Part shown: positions 8,938 through 17,892 of the stretch, piece by piece
Layout: every line of letters starts with the position of its first letter
Numbering within the stretch: position 1 is the stretch's first letter
DNA from: Alistipes sp.
GTDB lineage: Bacteria > Bacteroidota > Bacteroidia > Bacteroidales > Rikenellaceae
Length of the DNA: 64,000 nucleotides
Direction of reading: 5' to 3'
Assembly: GCA_017937125.1 (NCBI GenBank)
Contig: JAGBEH010000007.1
Location: 372,001 to 436,000 of the forward strand
Notes under the pieces: generated by a model
What the model was told of the DNA's origin: nothing
Seen by the model: the letters and a program-made list of their open reading frames with translations, nothing else
Database searches by the model: none
Made by a program: the position numbers and the translations under genes

Positions 8938-10179
8938 ATGCGCAGTGTCATATTATTTGCAGTCCTTTTATCCGTCTGCGGCAATGTCTCGGGGCAAGTG
9001 TCGGCGGAAGAGTATCGCGCGGAGGTTCTGGCCTACAGCCATAGCCTCAAAATCAGCAGGGCCGAGAGCGAGGCCGCCCGTTACGAGAAGGCGAAGGCCA
9101 AAACGGGATTCCTGCCGTCGCTCGATGCCGCAGGCCGCTTTACGGCCCGTTTCCGCCATACGGACGGTGTCAAGCGGTGGAATTTCGCAGTCGAACCGCA
9201 GATCATACAGGTCATATACGGAGGCGGCAGCGTACGCGCGTCGTATCGTTCGGCATCGCTCGGGTACGACATAGCGTTGTGCGAGGAGGAGTTCACGCTG
9301 CTCGATGTCGGATATGCCGCCGATTATGCCTACTGGACGCTGTCGGCATCGGAGATTTATCTCGCGTCTATGCGCCGATATGTGGGGATAATACGTTCGT
9401 TGAAGGAGGTCGTGGACCGCCGTTTCGCGGAGGGTTATATCGCCAAAGGCGATGTGTTGCAGATAGAGACGCGCCTGAGCGAGGCGGAGTATGAACTGAC
9501 GACCGCCGAACGTAATCGCGCTGTCGCCCTGCATAATTTCAATATATTGCGCGGAAAGGATTCCGTCGAGGAGACGGTGCTCGCCGATACGATTCTCGAT
9601 TCGGTCGCATTGCCTGTCAGGGTTCCGTTCGAGACGGTTGTTGCACGACGTCCCGATTATGCGGCTTCGTCCTTGCGCCGCGAGCAGTCGGAAGCCGCTA
9701 TGCGTATCGTGCGGTCGGCCTATAATCCGCAGTTGAGTGCGGGAGTGAACGGTACGTGGGCGCCGTATGCGCCGAACAGAACGGGCGAAACGGTTATCGA
9801 CGGTGCGGTATTCGTGCAGTTGAGCGTGCCGATATTCCATTGGGGCGAGCGCCATCGGGCGGTAAATGCCGCGCGGGCGGGCATCGAACGGAGCGAATCG
9901 GCGCAACGGCAGCTTTACGACGACATATTGCGGGAGGAGATTAACGGCTGGACGGCCGTGACGGAGAGTCGGTCGCAGGTCGAAGCGTCGTCGCGAAGCC
10001 TGCGTGCCGCGGGCGAGAACCTTTCTATCAGCACCTATTCCTACGGCGAAGGCGTCGCGACGATACTCGACGTGTTGCAGGCGCAGTTGAGCTGGCTGCA
10101 ACTTTACACCAACTCCATCACCGCGCATTACAACTATGCGGTGGCGGTGTCAGCGTACAGAAGGATTACGGCTCGTTAA
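8938..10179 (+). CDS. TolC-like outer-membrane efflux channel
   Basis: 413 residues, typical of the TolC/OEP family. A signal peptide is visible at the start (MRSVILFAVLLSVCGNVSGQ), followed by two internally similar alpha-helical halves with strands near residues 60-100 and 250-310, and the C-terminal helix with YSYGEGVATILDVLQAQ, a common OEP pattern. It forms the outer-membrane exit duct of the RND pump encoded just upstream. The start follows the pump stop after two bases. The gene ends in a 4-base tail-to-tail overlap with the minus-strand osmC-like gene (10176-10179). Confidence 0.9.
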   Translation: MRSVILFAVLLSVCGNVSGQVSAEEYRAEVLAYSHSLKISRAESEAARYEKAKAKTGFLPSLDAAGRFTARFRHTDGVKRWNFAVEPQIIQVIYGGGSVRASYRSASLGYDIALCEEEFTLLDVGYAADYAYWTLSASEIYLASMRRYVGIIRSLKEVVDRRFAEGYIAKGDVLQIETRLSEAEYELTTAERNRAVALHNFNILRGKDSVEETVLADTILDSVALPVRVPFETVVARRPDYAASSLRREQSEAAMRIVRSAYNPQLSAGVNGTWAPYAPNRTGETVIDGAVFVQLSVPIFHWGERHRAVNAARAGIERSESAQRQLYDDILREEINGWTAVTESRSQVEASSRSLRAAGENLSISTYSYGEGVATILDVLQAQLSWLQLYTNSITAHYNYAVAVSAYRRITAR

Positions 10180-10583
10180 ACTTTCGCCGTCTCGGTGCTG
10201 ACGACCGATATTTCATCGCTTACGGGCGCTATGCGGCGTAGCATCTGCAAGGTGCCGCAATACTTGTCGTTGGCCAGTTTTATGGCCCTGCCCGCCTTTC
10301 CATGCTCGGCGATCGTACGGCATTCGAGGTTGTAGACTATTCGGAACGAACGGAAAACGCTTTGTGCCGTTACCGTGTCGGTGTCGAGGTTGCCCGACAT
10401 CTCTATTTCCAGATTCACTGGGGAGATGCGCTCCTTTTCCAGTATGGTCATAACGGTCTTGCCCGCGCATTGTGCGGCCGCATAGACCAACAACTCTTTG
10501 GGGTTGAGCGAATCGGCCTTTTTGCCGCCCGTGAGTTCGAATTCCGCCTTGTCGGTGTGTCTGATGTTTACTTTTACTTCCAT
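10176..10583 (-). CDS. OsmC/Ohr family protein
   Basis: 135 residues, the expected size of an OsmC-like protein. The sequence contains the family pattern NPKELLVYAAAQCAGKTVM, with the conserved cysteine at about residue 39, and a downstream conserved region with a second cysteine (NDKYCGTLQML). OsmC/Ohr proteins are cytoplasmic thiol peroxidases acting on organic hydroperoxides; the two cysteines fit this, but the subfamily is not certain. It is transcribed towards the efflux operon and diverges from the acyltransferase gene across about 100 bases. No clear -7 box was seen on its own strand. Confidence 0.8.
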   Translation of the reverse strand: MEVKVNIRHTDKAEFELTGGKKADSLNPKELLVYAAAQCAGKTVMTILEKERISPVNLEIEMSGNLDTDTVTAQSVFRSFRIVYNLECRTIAEHGKAGRAIKLANDKYCGTLQMLRRIAPVSDEISVVSTETAKV

Positions 10584-10653
10584 AGTGCAATGCTTTTGGT
10601 TTGACTTTGTCTGTCGGGCAAAAACCGTTCCCTAAAATATCCGATTTTTTGGT

Positions 10654-10661
10654 TATCTTTG
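10654..10661 (+). promoter_or_regulatory. Bacteroidetes -7 promoter box
   Basis: TATCTTTG is a perfect match to the Bacteroidetes sigma-ABfr -7 consensus TAnnTTTG. It lies 26 bases upstream of the chosen ATG at 10688, which supports that start over the TTG at 10601. No good -33 TTTG at the usual spacing was seen. Confidence 0.6.
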
Positions 10662-10687
10662 TTGCCGCTAACCTTAAACCCTTCTTT

Positions 10688-11821
10688 ATGAAACCTGAAA
10701 CCGAGCGTCTGGCGTGGATCGACCTGCTGCGTGTCGCAGCTTGTTTTATGGTAGTTTTTTCCCATTGCTGCGACCCGTTCGTGGCTCAGTTCGATGCCGA
10801 CAGGGCCTCGTTCCTTACGGGCACCTTTCTCGGCAGCCTCGTAAGACCGTGCGTACCGCTGTTCGTGATGATGACGGGCGTATTGCTTCTGCCGACGGGA
10901 ATGTCCGCGGGCGAGTTCTATCGCCGCCGAATAGGCCGTATCGCCATACCGTTGGTCTTCTGGTCCGTAGCTCTGCCGTTGATGTTCTTTCTGTACTTCG
11001 GGGTGTTGCATCCCTATACGGCCAATCCTGCCGTTGATGTCGCGAATCATACGTGGGCGGCTACATTCCCGAAACTGTGGACTTTCATCTTCAACTTCAC
11101 GTTCGATACCACGCCGCTGTGGTATCTTTATATGCTCGTCGGATTGTATCTGATAATGCCTGTCTTGAGTTCGTGGCTCGAACACGCCGAAAAGCGCGAT
11201 ATACGTACGTTTCTTATCGTATGGGGCATATCGCTGTTCCTGCCCTATGTGCAGCTGCTCGCTCCGTCGGCGGGATATGCCGGCAATTACGGGAATATGG
11301 GCATATACGGCGTCTGCGACTGGAATGTATACGGAATGTTCTACTATGTGTCGGGATTCGTCGGATATGTCGTACTGGCCTATTACCTGCAAAAATATCC
11401 GTCGGGACGGAGTCGGCGCAGGACATTTGCGACAGCCGTACCCGTATTTGCGGCGGGATATCTGATAACGGCGTTCGGATATGTCTTCCTCCAAAGTCTC
11501 TTCCCTGGAAATTACGCCTATCTGGAGATCATATGGTATTTTACGGGCATCAATGTGTTTATGATGACCGTACCGATGTTCGCCGTTGCCGTAAAATCGA
11601 AGATACGGCCGCGTGCGTGGCTTAAAAAACTGGCCGATGCGTCTTTCGGCATATATCTGTGCCATTTCATATTCGTAGAGATCGCTTACGACGTTTTCGA
11701 CATCGCAGCGCTGCCTTATGCAGTGCGCATAGTGTGTATGGCCGTTACGGCATTCGCCGTAAGTTTCCTGCTCGTGAGAATATTGTCGTCGGCTAAAATT
11801 ACGCGCAGGCTCGTCGCCTGA
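10688..11821 (+). CDS. Acyltransferase family 3 membrane protein
   Basis: 377 residues with about ten hydrophobic helices. The N-terminus ERLAWIDLLRVAACFMVVFSH is the signature of acyltransferase-3/OafA-type proteins (R in helix 1 and a conserved His), and helix pairs continue to the C-terminus. Members transfer acyl groups to surface polysaccharides, LPS sugars or peptidoglycan across the inner membrane. The chosen start follows a -7 promoter box by about 26 bases; the in-frame TTG at 10601 lies upstream of that promoter and is rejected. No polysaccharide genes flank it, so the acceptor is unknown. Confidence 0.85.
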   Translation: MKPETERLAWIDLLRVAACFMVVFSHCCDPFVAQFDADRASFLTGTFLGSLVRPCVPLFVMMTGVLLLPTGMSAGEFYRRRIGRIAIPLVFWSVALPLMFFLYFGVLHPYTANPAVDVANHTWAATFPKLWTFIFNFTFDTTPLWYLYMLVGLYLIMPVLSSWLEHAEKRDIRTFLIVWGISLFLPYVQLLAPSAGYAGNYGNMGIYGVCDWNVYGMFYYVSGFVGYVVLAYYLQKYPSGRSRRRTFATAVPVFAAGYLITAFGYVFLQSLFPGNYAYLEIIWYFTGINVFMMTVPMFAVAVKSKIRPRAWLKKLADASFGIYLCHFIFVEIAYDVFDIAALPYAVRIVCMAVTAFAVSFLLVRILSSAKITRRLVA

Positions 11822-11991
11822 CAATCAGGGCCGAAATACCTGCCTGCATTTTCCGACCGCCTGCGGCGCTGCGATGGACATATCTGCGCCTTTTCGGCCT
11901 CGGATGCACCCGTCTGCCCGCACCCTTTTGCCCGAGACCCGCTGCGGGAAAATATTTCGGTGCGGAGATACTGCCGTCCGCAAAAAAACGT

Positions 11992-11999
11992 TATATTTG
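11992..11999 (+). promoter_or_regulatory. Bacteroidetes -7 promoter box
   Basis: TATATTTG, a perfect TAnnTTTG match, 21 bases before the ATG at 12021. Its position shows that the in-frame ATG at 11874 lies upstream of the transcription start and is not used. Confidence 0.65.
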
Positions 12000-12020
12000 T
12001 GCGGTATAATTCGGGTTATT

Positions 12021-15002
12021 ATGCGGAGATGGTTTGTCATAGTCTTGTTTGCGTTGTCCGCGGTCTGGGAGGCCTGCGCGATGAGGCCGTCCGAGCTCGG
12101 AGCGGCGATGAAGCGCGGCGAGGAGCTTTTCGAGCGGGGGCGTTGGAGCGATGCTCGCAGCCAGTTCATCAAAGTGCGTGAGGCATTGCCTATTACGGAA
12201 CGTCGGCTGAAGGTCAAGATAGATTACTATCTGGCTATGTGCGCCGTCGAACTCGGCCAGTCGGACATCGAGAAGCGCCTGCTGGATTATATGGATGAGT
12301 ATGCGGGCTCGGTCTACCACAATGACATACGTTTCGCTTTGGCGTCGTACTATTGTACGCGCGGCGAGTACGGCAAGGCGCGCGACGAGTTCGCGGATGT
12401 CGATTACAGGGTGTTGAGCCCCGTGCAGCGCGAGAAATACGACATCCGTATGGGATATGTCGAGTTCCTCGACGGCAATTACGATGCGGCGTACGGTTAT
12501 TTCGGGAAAATAGGCGCCGCAAGTCCGTATTACGACCATGCGGTCTATTATAAGGCATATATCGATTACACGCGCGGAAACTATACCGCATCGAAAGCGA
12601 TGTTCGCTTCGCTCGCCTCGAGCGAGGCTTACGGCGCAGTGGTGCCGTACTATTTGTTGCAGATCGAGTATAAGGAGGGCAACTATCCGTATGTGATAAA
12701 GACGGGCAATGAACTGCTCGGGAAATCATCCGCCTCGCAACGGACGGATTTGCTGCGTATTATGGCCGAGTCGCATTTCCGTATGAACAATTATCGGAAA
12801 TCGCTGGATATGATTCGCGCATTCGGGAAATCGGGCGGCGCGATGGGGCGCGAGGAGAATTACATTCTCGGATATTCGCTCTACCGCACGGCGAATTACC
12901 GCGAAGCGCAGGCCGCGTTGCAAAAGGTGTGCGGTGCCGACGATGCCCTGACGCAGAATGCGTCGTACCATTTGGCGGACTGCTATCTGAAATCGGGCGA
13001 TAAGGTTATGGCGAGTCGCGCTTTTGCGATGGCATCGAATGACAGATTCGATGCGAAAATCGCCGAGGACGCTCTTTTCAACTACGGGAAACTGCAATAC
13101 GATTTGGGCGGCGGCACGTTCAACGAGGCCGTGAATGTACTGACGCGCTATATAGAGAAATATCCGTCATCGAAGCGTCAGATCGAGGCACGCGAACTGC
13201 TTATTGCGGCCTATTTCAATTCGCGCAATTACGAGAATGCCTACAATGCCATCAAGGCTTTCCCCGAACCCGACAGCAACATAAAGGCCGCATTGCAGAA
13301 GATCACGTATTTCCGTGCATTGGAGGCTTATATGCAGGGCGACCTCGACCGCGCCCAACGGCTGCTGGAAGAGTCGGTGGCTGTCGGCATAAGTCCGAAA
13401 TACGGTGCGCTGGGCGTATTCTGGCTCGGTGAAATCGCATACGGCCGCGGAGACTACGATACGGCGGCTGAGAAATACCGTTATTATCTCGATCGTGCGC
13501 CGCAATCGGAACGCGAGTATAAAATGGCGCTGTACAATCTCGGATATGCGTATTTTTCGCTCGGGAATATGCCGGGCGCCAAACATAATTTCACGGCTTT
13601 CCTCGACAGGTATCGCACGGCGGACAAATATCGTGCGGATGCTCTCAACAGACGCGGGGATGCGGAATATTCGATGCGCGAGTTCGCGGCTGCCGCCGAC
13701 AGTTATGCCAAATCGGCGGCAATAGGTACTATCGAGCGTTATTATGCCCAGTATCAACGTGCCATAGCACTCGGAATACTCGGTAAAACGGGTCAGAAAA
13801 TCGATGCGCTGAAGTCTATCGTGGATGCCGACCGCGGTGATTACGTGGACGATGCCGCTTATGAGCTCGGGCGTACTTACATCGCTCAGGAGCAGTACCG
13901 CAACGGTGCCGATGTGCTCGAGCCTTTCGTCGAGAACTATCCCGGTTCGCGATATTACACTGCGGCATTGCTCGATTTGGGGCTGGCGCATTTCAATCTC
14001 GGCAATATGCGCCGTTCGCTGGACTGTTACGATATGGTTATTGCCAAAGACCCCCAATCGTCGGATGCGAAAGATGCTTTGCGCGGGATGCGCGAGATAT
14101 ATGTGTCGTCGGGCGATGTGGATGCCTATTTCGATTATGCGTCCAAAGCCGGTGTGGAGTGCGATCTGAGCAATATGACGCGGGATTCGTTGTCGTTCGA
14201 AGCCGCGCAGAAACTGTATGTGGCGGGCAGGACGAATGAAGCGGTTAAATTGCTCGAGAACTATGCGGCGAATTTCCCGAAAGGGTATTATACCAATGAC
14301 GTACTGTTCTATTTGAGCGACTGCTATCTGAAGTCCGACCGTACCGACGATGCCGTTTCTATGCTTATCGCCTTGTCGGACCGTCCCGCAAGCCAATATA
14401 CGGAGCGTGTGCTGGACAAGCTTTCGCAACTTACCTTCGAGCAGGGACGATACGAGGATGCCGCGCGGGCCTACAGGAAATTATACGATGTCGAAACCCT
14501 GCCGCAGGCGCGCAGCGATGCTATGACGGGATATGTGCGTTCCGTGAGGGCCTACGGAGATGACGATGCCGTAATTTCTATGGCCGACGACGTCATCGCC
14601 CGCGATGATTCGGGCGAAACGGCTCTCCGCGAAGCCAAATACGCCAAGGCCAAAATCCTTCTTAAACGGGGTAATGAGGCTGCGGCTGTGAAGATATGCC
14701 GTGATTTGAGTACGGATGTCCGTTATGTCGAAGGTGCCGAGGCTGCATATACGGTTATCGACAGCGAATATCGGGCGGGCAATGCGGACAAGGCCGAAAA
14801 GTTGATTTATGATTTTGCCGACAGGAATACTCCGCATTCGTACTGGCTGGGCAAGGCGTTCATACTGTTGGGCGATATTTATCGTTCGCGCGACGATATG
14901 TTCCAGGCGCGTGCGACGTATCAAAGCATCGTAGACGGATATTCGCCTGCCGATGACGGTATAGTGGATGAGGCGAAAGAACGGATCGGTAAACTTAATT
15001 AG
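12021..15002 (+). CDS. Large secreted TPR-repeat protein
   Basis: 993 residues. MRRWFVIVLFALSAVWEACA is a signal peptide, followed almost to the end by tandem tetratricopeptide-like helices (repeats such as ALYNLGYAYFSLGNMPGAKHNFTAFLDRY and YYTAALLDLGLAHFNLGNMRRSL, each about 34 residues). The frequent G-Y/N-Y and AxxxLGxxxYxxGxYxxA spacing fits TPR/Sel1 or YbgF-like periplasmic scaffolds. It probably acts in the periplasm as a protein-interaction platform. A 12-base gap links it to the outer-membrane barrel gene, an arrangement that suggests a functional pair. The molecular role is not known from sequence. Confidence 0.82.
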   Translation: MRRWFVIVLFALSAVWEACAMRPSELGAAMKRGEELFERGRWSDARSQFIKVREALPITERRLKVKIDYYLAMCAVELGQSDIEKRLLDYMDEYAGSVYHNDIRFALASYYCTRGEYGKARDEFADVDYRVLSPVQREKYDIRMGYVEFLDGNYDAAYGYFGKIGAASPYYDHAVYYKAYIDYTRGNYTASKAMFASLASSEAYGAVVPYYLLQIEYKEGNYPYVIKTGNELLGKSSASQRTDLLRIMAESHFRMNNYRKSLDMIRAFGKSGGAMGREENYILGYSLYRTANYREAQAALQKVCGADDALTQNASYHLADCYLKSGDKVMASRAFAMASNDRFDAKIAEDALFNYGKLQYDLGGGTFNEAVNVLTRYIEKYPSSKRQIEARELLIAAYFNSRNYENAYNAIKAFPEPDSNIKAALQKITYFRALEAYMQGDLDRAQRLLEESVAVGISPKYGALGVFWLGEIAYGRGDYDTAAEKYRYYLDRAPQSEREYKMALYNLGYAYFSLGNMPGAKHNFTAFLDRYRTADKYRADALNRRGDAEYSMREFAAAADSYAKSAAIGTIERYYAQYQRAIALGILGKTGQKIDALKSIVDADRGDYVDDAAYELGRTYIAQEQYRNGADVLEPFVENYPGSRYYTAALLDLGLAHFNLGNMRRSLDCYDMVIAKDPQSSDAKDALRGMREIYVSSGDVDAYFDYASKAGVECDLSNMTRDSLSFEAAQKLYVAGRTNEAVKLLENYAANFPKGYYTNDVLFYLSDCYLKSDRTDDAVSMLIALSDRPASQYTERVLDKLSQLTFEQGRYEDAARAYRKLYDVETLPQARSDAMTGYVRSVRAYGDDDAVISMADDVIARDDSGETALREAKYAKAKILLKRGNEAAAVKICRDLSTDVRYVEGAEAAYTVIDSEYRAGNADKAEKLIYDFADRNTPHSYWLGKAFILLGDIYRSRDDMFQARATYQSIVDGYSPADDGIVDEAKERIGKLN

Positions 15003-15013
15003 CGGAGGGAAGT

Positions 15014-16678
15014 ATGATCAGAAAGATTGCTGTTTCGGTATCTTGCATATTGTCTGCGGCGGTGTCGTACGCGCAGGTGAACAAGCAGGTGGAGGTGACC
15101 AAGGCATATGTGCCCGAAGTTTCGGAGGCGATGAAACTGCCCGTTGCGCCCGATATGGCCGACACGGTGAAGATGCGCCCTGAAATAGATTGCAGTATCA
15201 CTCCGCTGATGTATCCTACGGATCTGGCTACGCATCGGTTCCGTCCCGCGACGGTGACATATTGGGAGTTCAACCGCCCGACGTCCTTTTATCTGAAGCT
15301 GGGCGCGGGGTATCCCGTAAATACCGTAGGCGATTTTTATGCATCCGTGCATGATGCACGGGTGGGCTATATTGCCGGATATGCCAACCACAGGGGGCAG
15401 TTCGGCGATATGAAAAACTATTTCGGGAAGTGGCGCGACGCACTTCAGGCCCGGACACGCGTAGGTGTCGCCGGCGGGGTGTACTGGGGCAAACATATGT
15501 TCGAGGGCGATGTGAATTATTACTCCTCGATACATAACAGGTATGCCGGCACCGACGACGGCCCCGATCCGAAATCGGATTTCGAGAACGTCTCGCTGAA
15601 ATTGCGTCTGGGCGATGATTTCGTCGATCTGAGCCGTGTGAATTTCGATGTGGGCGTACATAGCAATTATTTTAATGACAAGTCGGACTGGCAAGCCTCC
15701 GACCTGAATCTGCAACAGGCCGATTTCGGTGTCGATGCTCGTGTCGCGCGCAGTTTCGACCGCCATTATGCCGAACTGTCGGCAGGGTACGACGGCTATC
15801 TCGGCATCAAGGATCTGAAGGCATACAGCGACCATATCATCCGTGTCGGCGCCCGATACGGTTATACGTCGAACCTTCTGAAAATCGCTGTCGGCGCCGA
15901 TTATTATCACGACCGCATCTCCACGCGCGCGAAAAAATCGAACTATGTCATCCCTTATGCCAAATTGTCGCTGAACATAAGCCGCAGCGATGCCATAGTG
16001 CCGTTTGTCGAACTTAACGGGCAGCTCCGCAACAACAGCTACCGGGCTTTGACCGAAAGCAATCCCTATGTCGGGTTCTTCGACCGTGAGCTGTCGCTGC
16101 CCAATACCGTTCAGTACAAGGTCAGCTTCGGTATCTCGGGGCGTCTGGCGCAGGAGCGGCTGGCATATCGTTTCTATGCGGATATGTCGTTCTACGAGAA
16201 CAGCATCTATTGGTATAACTATGATATTATATGGCTGCGGGCGACTGCGGCGCGCCAGAATATAATGTCGCTCAATTTGGAACTGGATTACAAGCCTGTC
16301 AATCAGTTCGCGATGTCGTTGGGCGTGCACGGGTATCTTTATACGGATTTTGCAGACGTATGTAACGGCAAGGCTCCCGTCGATGGCTTCCTCAAACTGC
16401 GGTATATGCACCGCAAATTCTCGGTCGGGGTTTCGGCTGCCGTGCGCGGAGAGGCCGCGTGGACCAGCTTTGTGCATATCGGCAACGACAAGCTGCTGAA
16501 GGACAAGCTTACGGTGCCGTTTTATGCCGATTTGGGCGTCGAAGCCGAGTGGTATGCCACCGAAAAACTGTCGGTTTTTCTCGAAGGCAGCAATCTCGCG
16601 AATATGAATATGTACAGGTGGGCGTTCTATCGCGAGCAGGGCATCCGCTTTACCGCCGGCGTGAAATTCAGTTTCTGA
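15014..16678 (+). CDS. Putative outer-membrane beta-barrel protein
   Basis: 554 residues. A signal peptide (MIRKIAVSVSCILSAAVSYA) precedes a short plug-like N-terminal segment with EVTKAYVPEVSEAMKLPVAPDMADTV in sense, then alternating aromatic and polar strands to a C-terminus ending in TAGVKFSF, which has the terminal phenylalanine typical of barrel substrates of the BAM machine. It resembles the barrels without a full TonB plug found after large TPR genes in Bacteroidales. Function is unknown; a transport or assembly role with the upstream TPR protein is an inference. A weak hairpin follows at 16700-16734. Confidence 0.68.
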   Translation: MIRKIAVSVSCILSAAVSYAQVNKQVEVTKAYVPEVSEAMKLPVAPDMADTVKMRPEIDCSITPLMYPTDLATHRFRPATVTYWEFNRPTSFYLKLGAGYPVNTVGDFYASVHDARVGYIAGYANHRGQFGDMKNYFGKWRDALQARTRVGVAGGVYWGKHMFEGDVNYYSSIHNRYAGTDDGPDPKSDFENVSLKLRLGDDFVDLSRVNFDVGVHSNYFNDKSDWQASDLNLQQADFGVDARVARSFDRHYAELSAGYDGYLGIKDLKAYSDHIIRVGARYGYTSNLLKIAVGADYYHDRISTRAKKSNYVIPYAKLSLNISRSDAIVPFVELNGQLRNNSYRALTESNPYVGFFDRELSLPNTVQYKVSFGISGRLAQERLAYRFYADMSFYENSIYWYNYDIIWLRATAARQNIMSLNLELDYKPVNQFAMSLGVHGYLYTDFADVCNGKAPVDGFLKLRYMHRKFSVGVSAAVRGEAAWTSFVHIGNDKLLKDKLTVPFYADLGVEAEWYATEKLSVFLEGSNLANMNMYRWAFYREQGIRFTAGVKFSF

Positions 16679-16699
16679 CAGCGGTAATATCCGATTTAC

Positions 16700-16734
16700 G
16701 CTCGGGAAGATCTTTTTATGGGAGCTTCCCGAGC
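16700..16734 (+). terminator. Possible weak terminator hairpin
   Basis: A 10-bp stem (16700-16709 with 16725-16734) and a 15-nt loop, followed by a short AT-rich stretch rather than a true T-run. It lies between the barrel gene and the ribosomal protein operon, where transcription should stop. Confidence 0.45.
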
Positions 16735-16795
16735 ATTTTATATGTATCGGTAGAACTTTTTTATCGACGCGATACCATATATGAAAAATTTTTTG

Positions 16796-16803
16796 TATCT
16801 TTG
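16796..16803 (+). promoter_or_regulatory. Promoter -7 box of the rplM operon
   Basis: TATCTTTG, a perfect TAnnTTTG match, 62 bases upstream of the GTG start of rplM. It is the only good box between the upstream hairpin and the ribosomal genes. Confidence 0.65.
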
Positions 16804-16865
16804 CGCACCCGCAAAGTGCGGGGTTGGATTACAATAAATTAACAAGTATTAAAAACGTAAAGAAA

Positions 16866-17321
16866 GTGGATTCGTTAAGCTACAAAACTATCTCGGCGAA
16901 TGCAGCGACGGTCGAAAAGGAGTGGGTCGTCATCGATGCAACGAACGAGGTATTGGGTCGCCTTTCTTCGCAGGTCGCAAAGATTTTGCGCGGAAAGCAC
17001 AAGCCGAGTTACACTCCCCACGTCGATTGCGGTGACTATGTGATAGTCATCAATGCCGACAAGGTGAAACTCACAGGAAAGAAAATGACCGACAAGGTCT
17101 ATGTACGTCACACGGGTTATCCCGGTGGTCAGCGTTTCGCTACTCCCGCCGACTACCTCGCGAAGAAACCTCAGTTCGTTATCGAGGAGGCGGTTCGCGG
17201 TATGCTCCCCAAGACGAGACTGGGCGATGCCATCTTCAAGAATCTGAAGGTGTATGCAGGCGCGGAACATCCCCACGTCGCTCAGAACCCCAAGACTGTT
17301 AAATTAAACGAGATTAAGTAA
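16866..17321 (+). CDS. rplM: 50S ribosomal protein L13 (GTG start)
   Basis: 151 residues. It shows the L13 hallmarks EWVVIDATNEVLGRLSSQVA, HVDCGDYVIVINADKVKLTGKK, RHTGYPGG, the conserved RGMLPKTRLG and VYAGAEHPH. L13 binds 23S rRNA early in large-subunit assembly. The start chosen is GTG at 16866, giving MDSLSYKTISANAATV, which matches how Bacteroidetes L13 proteins begin; an ATG at 16824 would add 14 unconserved residues. An A-rich stretch (TAAAGAAA) sits just upstream, as usual for weak Shine-Dalgarno use in this phylum. It is followed after five bases by rpsI. Confidence 0.95.
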   Translation: MDSLSYKTISANAATVEKEWVVIDATNEVLGRLSSQVAKILRGKHKPSYTPHVDCGDYVIVINADKVKLTGKKMTDKVYVRHTGYPGGQRFATPADYLAKKPQFVIEEAVRGMLPKTRLGDAIFKNLKVYAGAEHPHVAQNPKTVKLNEIK

Positions 17322-17326
17322 AGATT

Positions 17327-17713
17327 ATGGAAGTTGTAAACACCGTCGGTCGCCGTAAGGCAGCTGTGGCTCGCGTATTCGTGAAGCCGGGTAAGGGTCA
17401 GATTACAATCAACCGCAAGGAGCTCGATGTCTATTTCCCTCTGGAGATTCTCCGCTACGAGGTTAAACAGCCGCTGCTGGTAACCGAGACGGCCGAGAGC
17501 TACGACGTCACCATCAACCTCGATGGCGGCGGCATCAAGGGACAGGCAGAGGCAGCACGTATGGGTATCGCTCGCGCACTGTGCGAGATCAACGCCGAGT
17601 ATCGTCCCGTTCTGAAGAAGAACGGCTTCCTTACCCGCGACCCGCGTGAGGTTGAGCGTAAGAAGCCCGGTCAGCCCGGAGCACGTCGCAAGTTCCAGTT
17701 CAGCAAGCGTTAA
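17327..17713 (+). CDS. rpsI: 30S ribosomal protein S9
   Basis: 128 residues. Family features are VGRRKAAVARV at the N-terminus, GQITINRKELDVYFP, the GGGIKGQAEAARMGIARAL region and the basic C-terminal tail ending KFQFSKR, which reaches the decoding centre near the P-site tRNA. The L13-S9 gene order is conserved across bacteria, and here the genes are five bases apart. A 179-base gap to rpsB (17714-17892) shows no gene and no TAnnTTTG box, so the downstream genes may share the rplM promoter. Confidence 0.96.
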   Translation: MEVVNTVGRRKAAVARVFVKPGKGQITINRKELDVYFPLEILRYEVKQPLLVTETAESYDVTINLDGGGIKGQAEAARMGIARALCEINAEYRPVLKKNGFLTRDPREVERKKPGQPGARRKFQFSKR

Positions 17714-17892
17714 TCGTTTCGGACCGGATTTTCGGCAAAGCACGACTGGGGTTTCAAATCGGCGAGACTGCCTTTTCGGGTATTACTTATCGGTTGCCCC
17801 GTCGCGGAAAACCTTACGGATCGACAAGGTCACTACCGTGAGGTTGACGTAAAGAGGATTAAAATTAAAAACAAAAAACAAAGACTTGAAAA

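Noticed and set aside
10601-10687. TTG at 10601 as start of the acyltransferase
   Set aside because: A perfect -7 box at 10654-10661 lies inside this extension, so the transcript should begin after it.
16824-16865. ATG at 16824 as start of rplM
   Set aside because: It would add 14 unconserved residues; GTG 16866 gives the normal L13 N-terminus.
17714-17892. Ribosomal leader RNA or hidden gene between rpsI and rpsB
   Set aside because: No open frame with a plausible start, no TAnnTTTG box and no convincing long stem was found by eye; a leader structure cannot be excluded.
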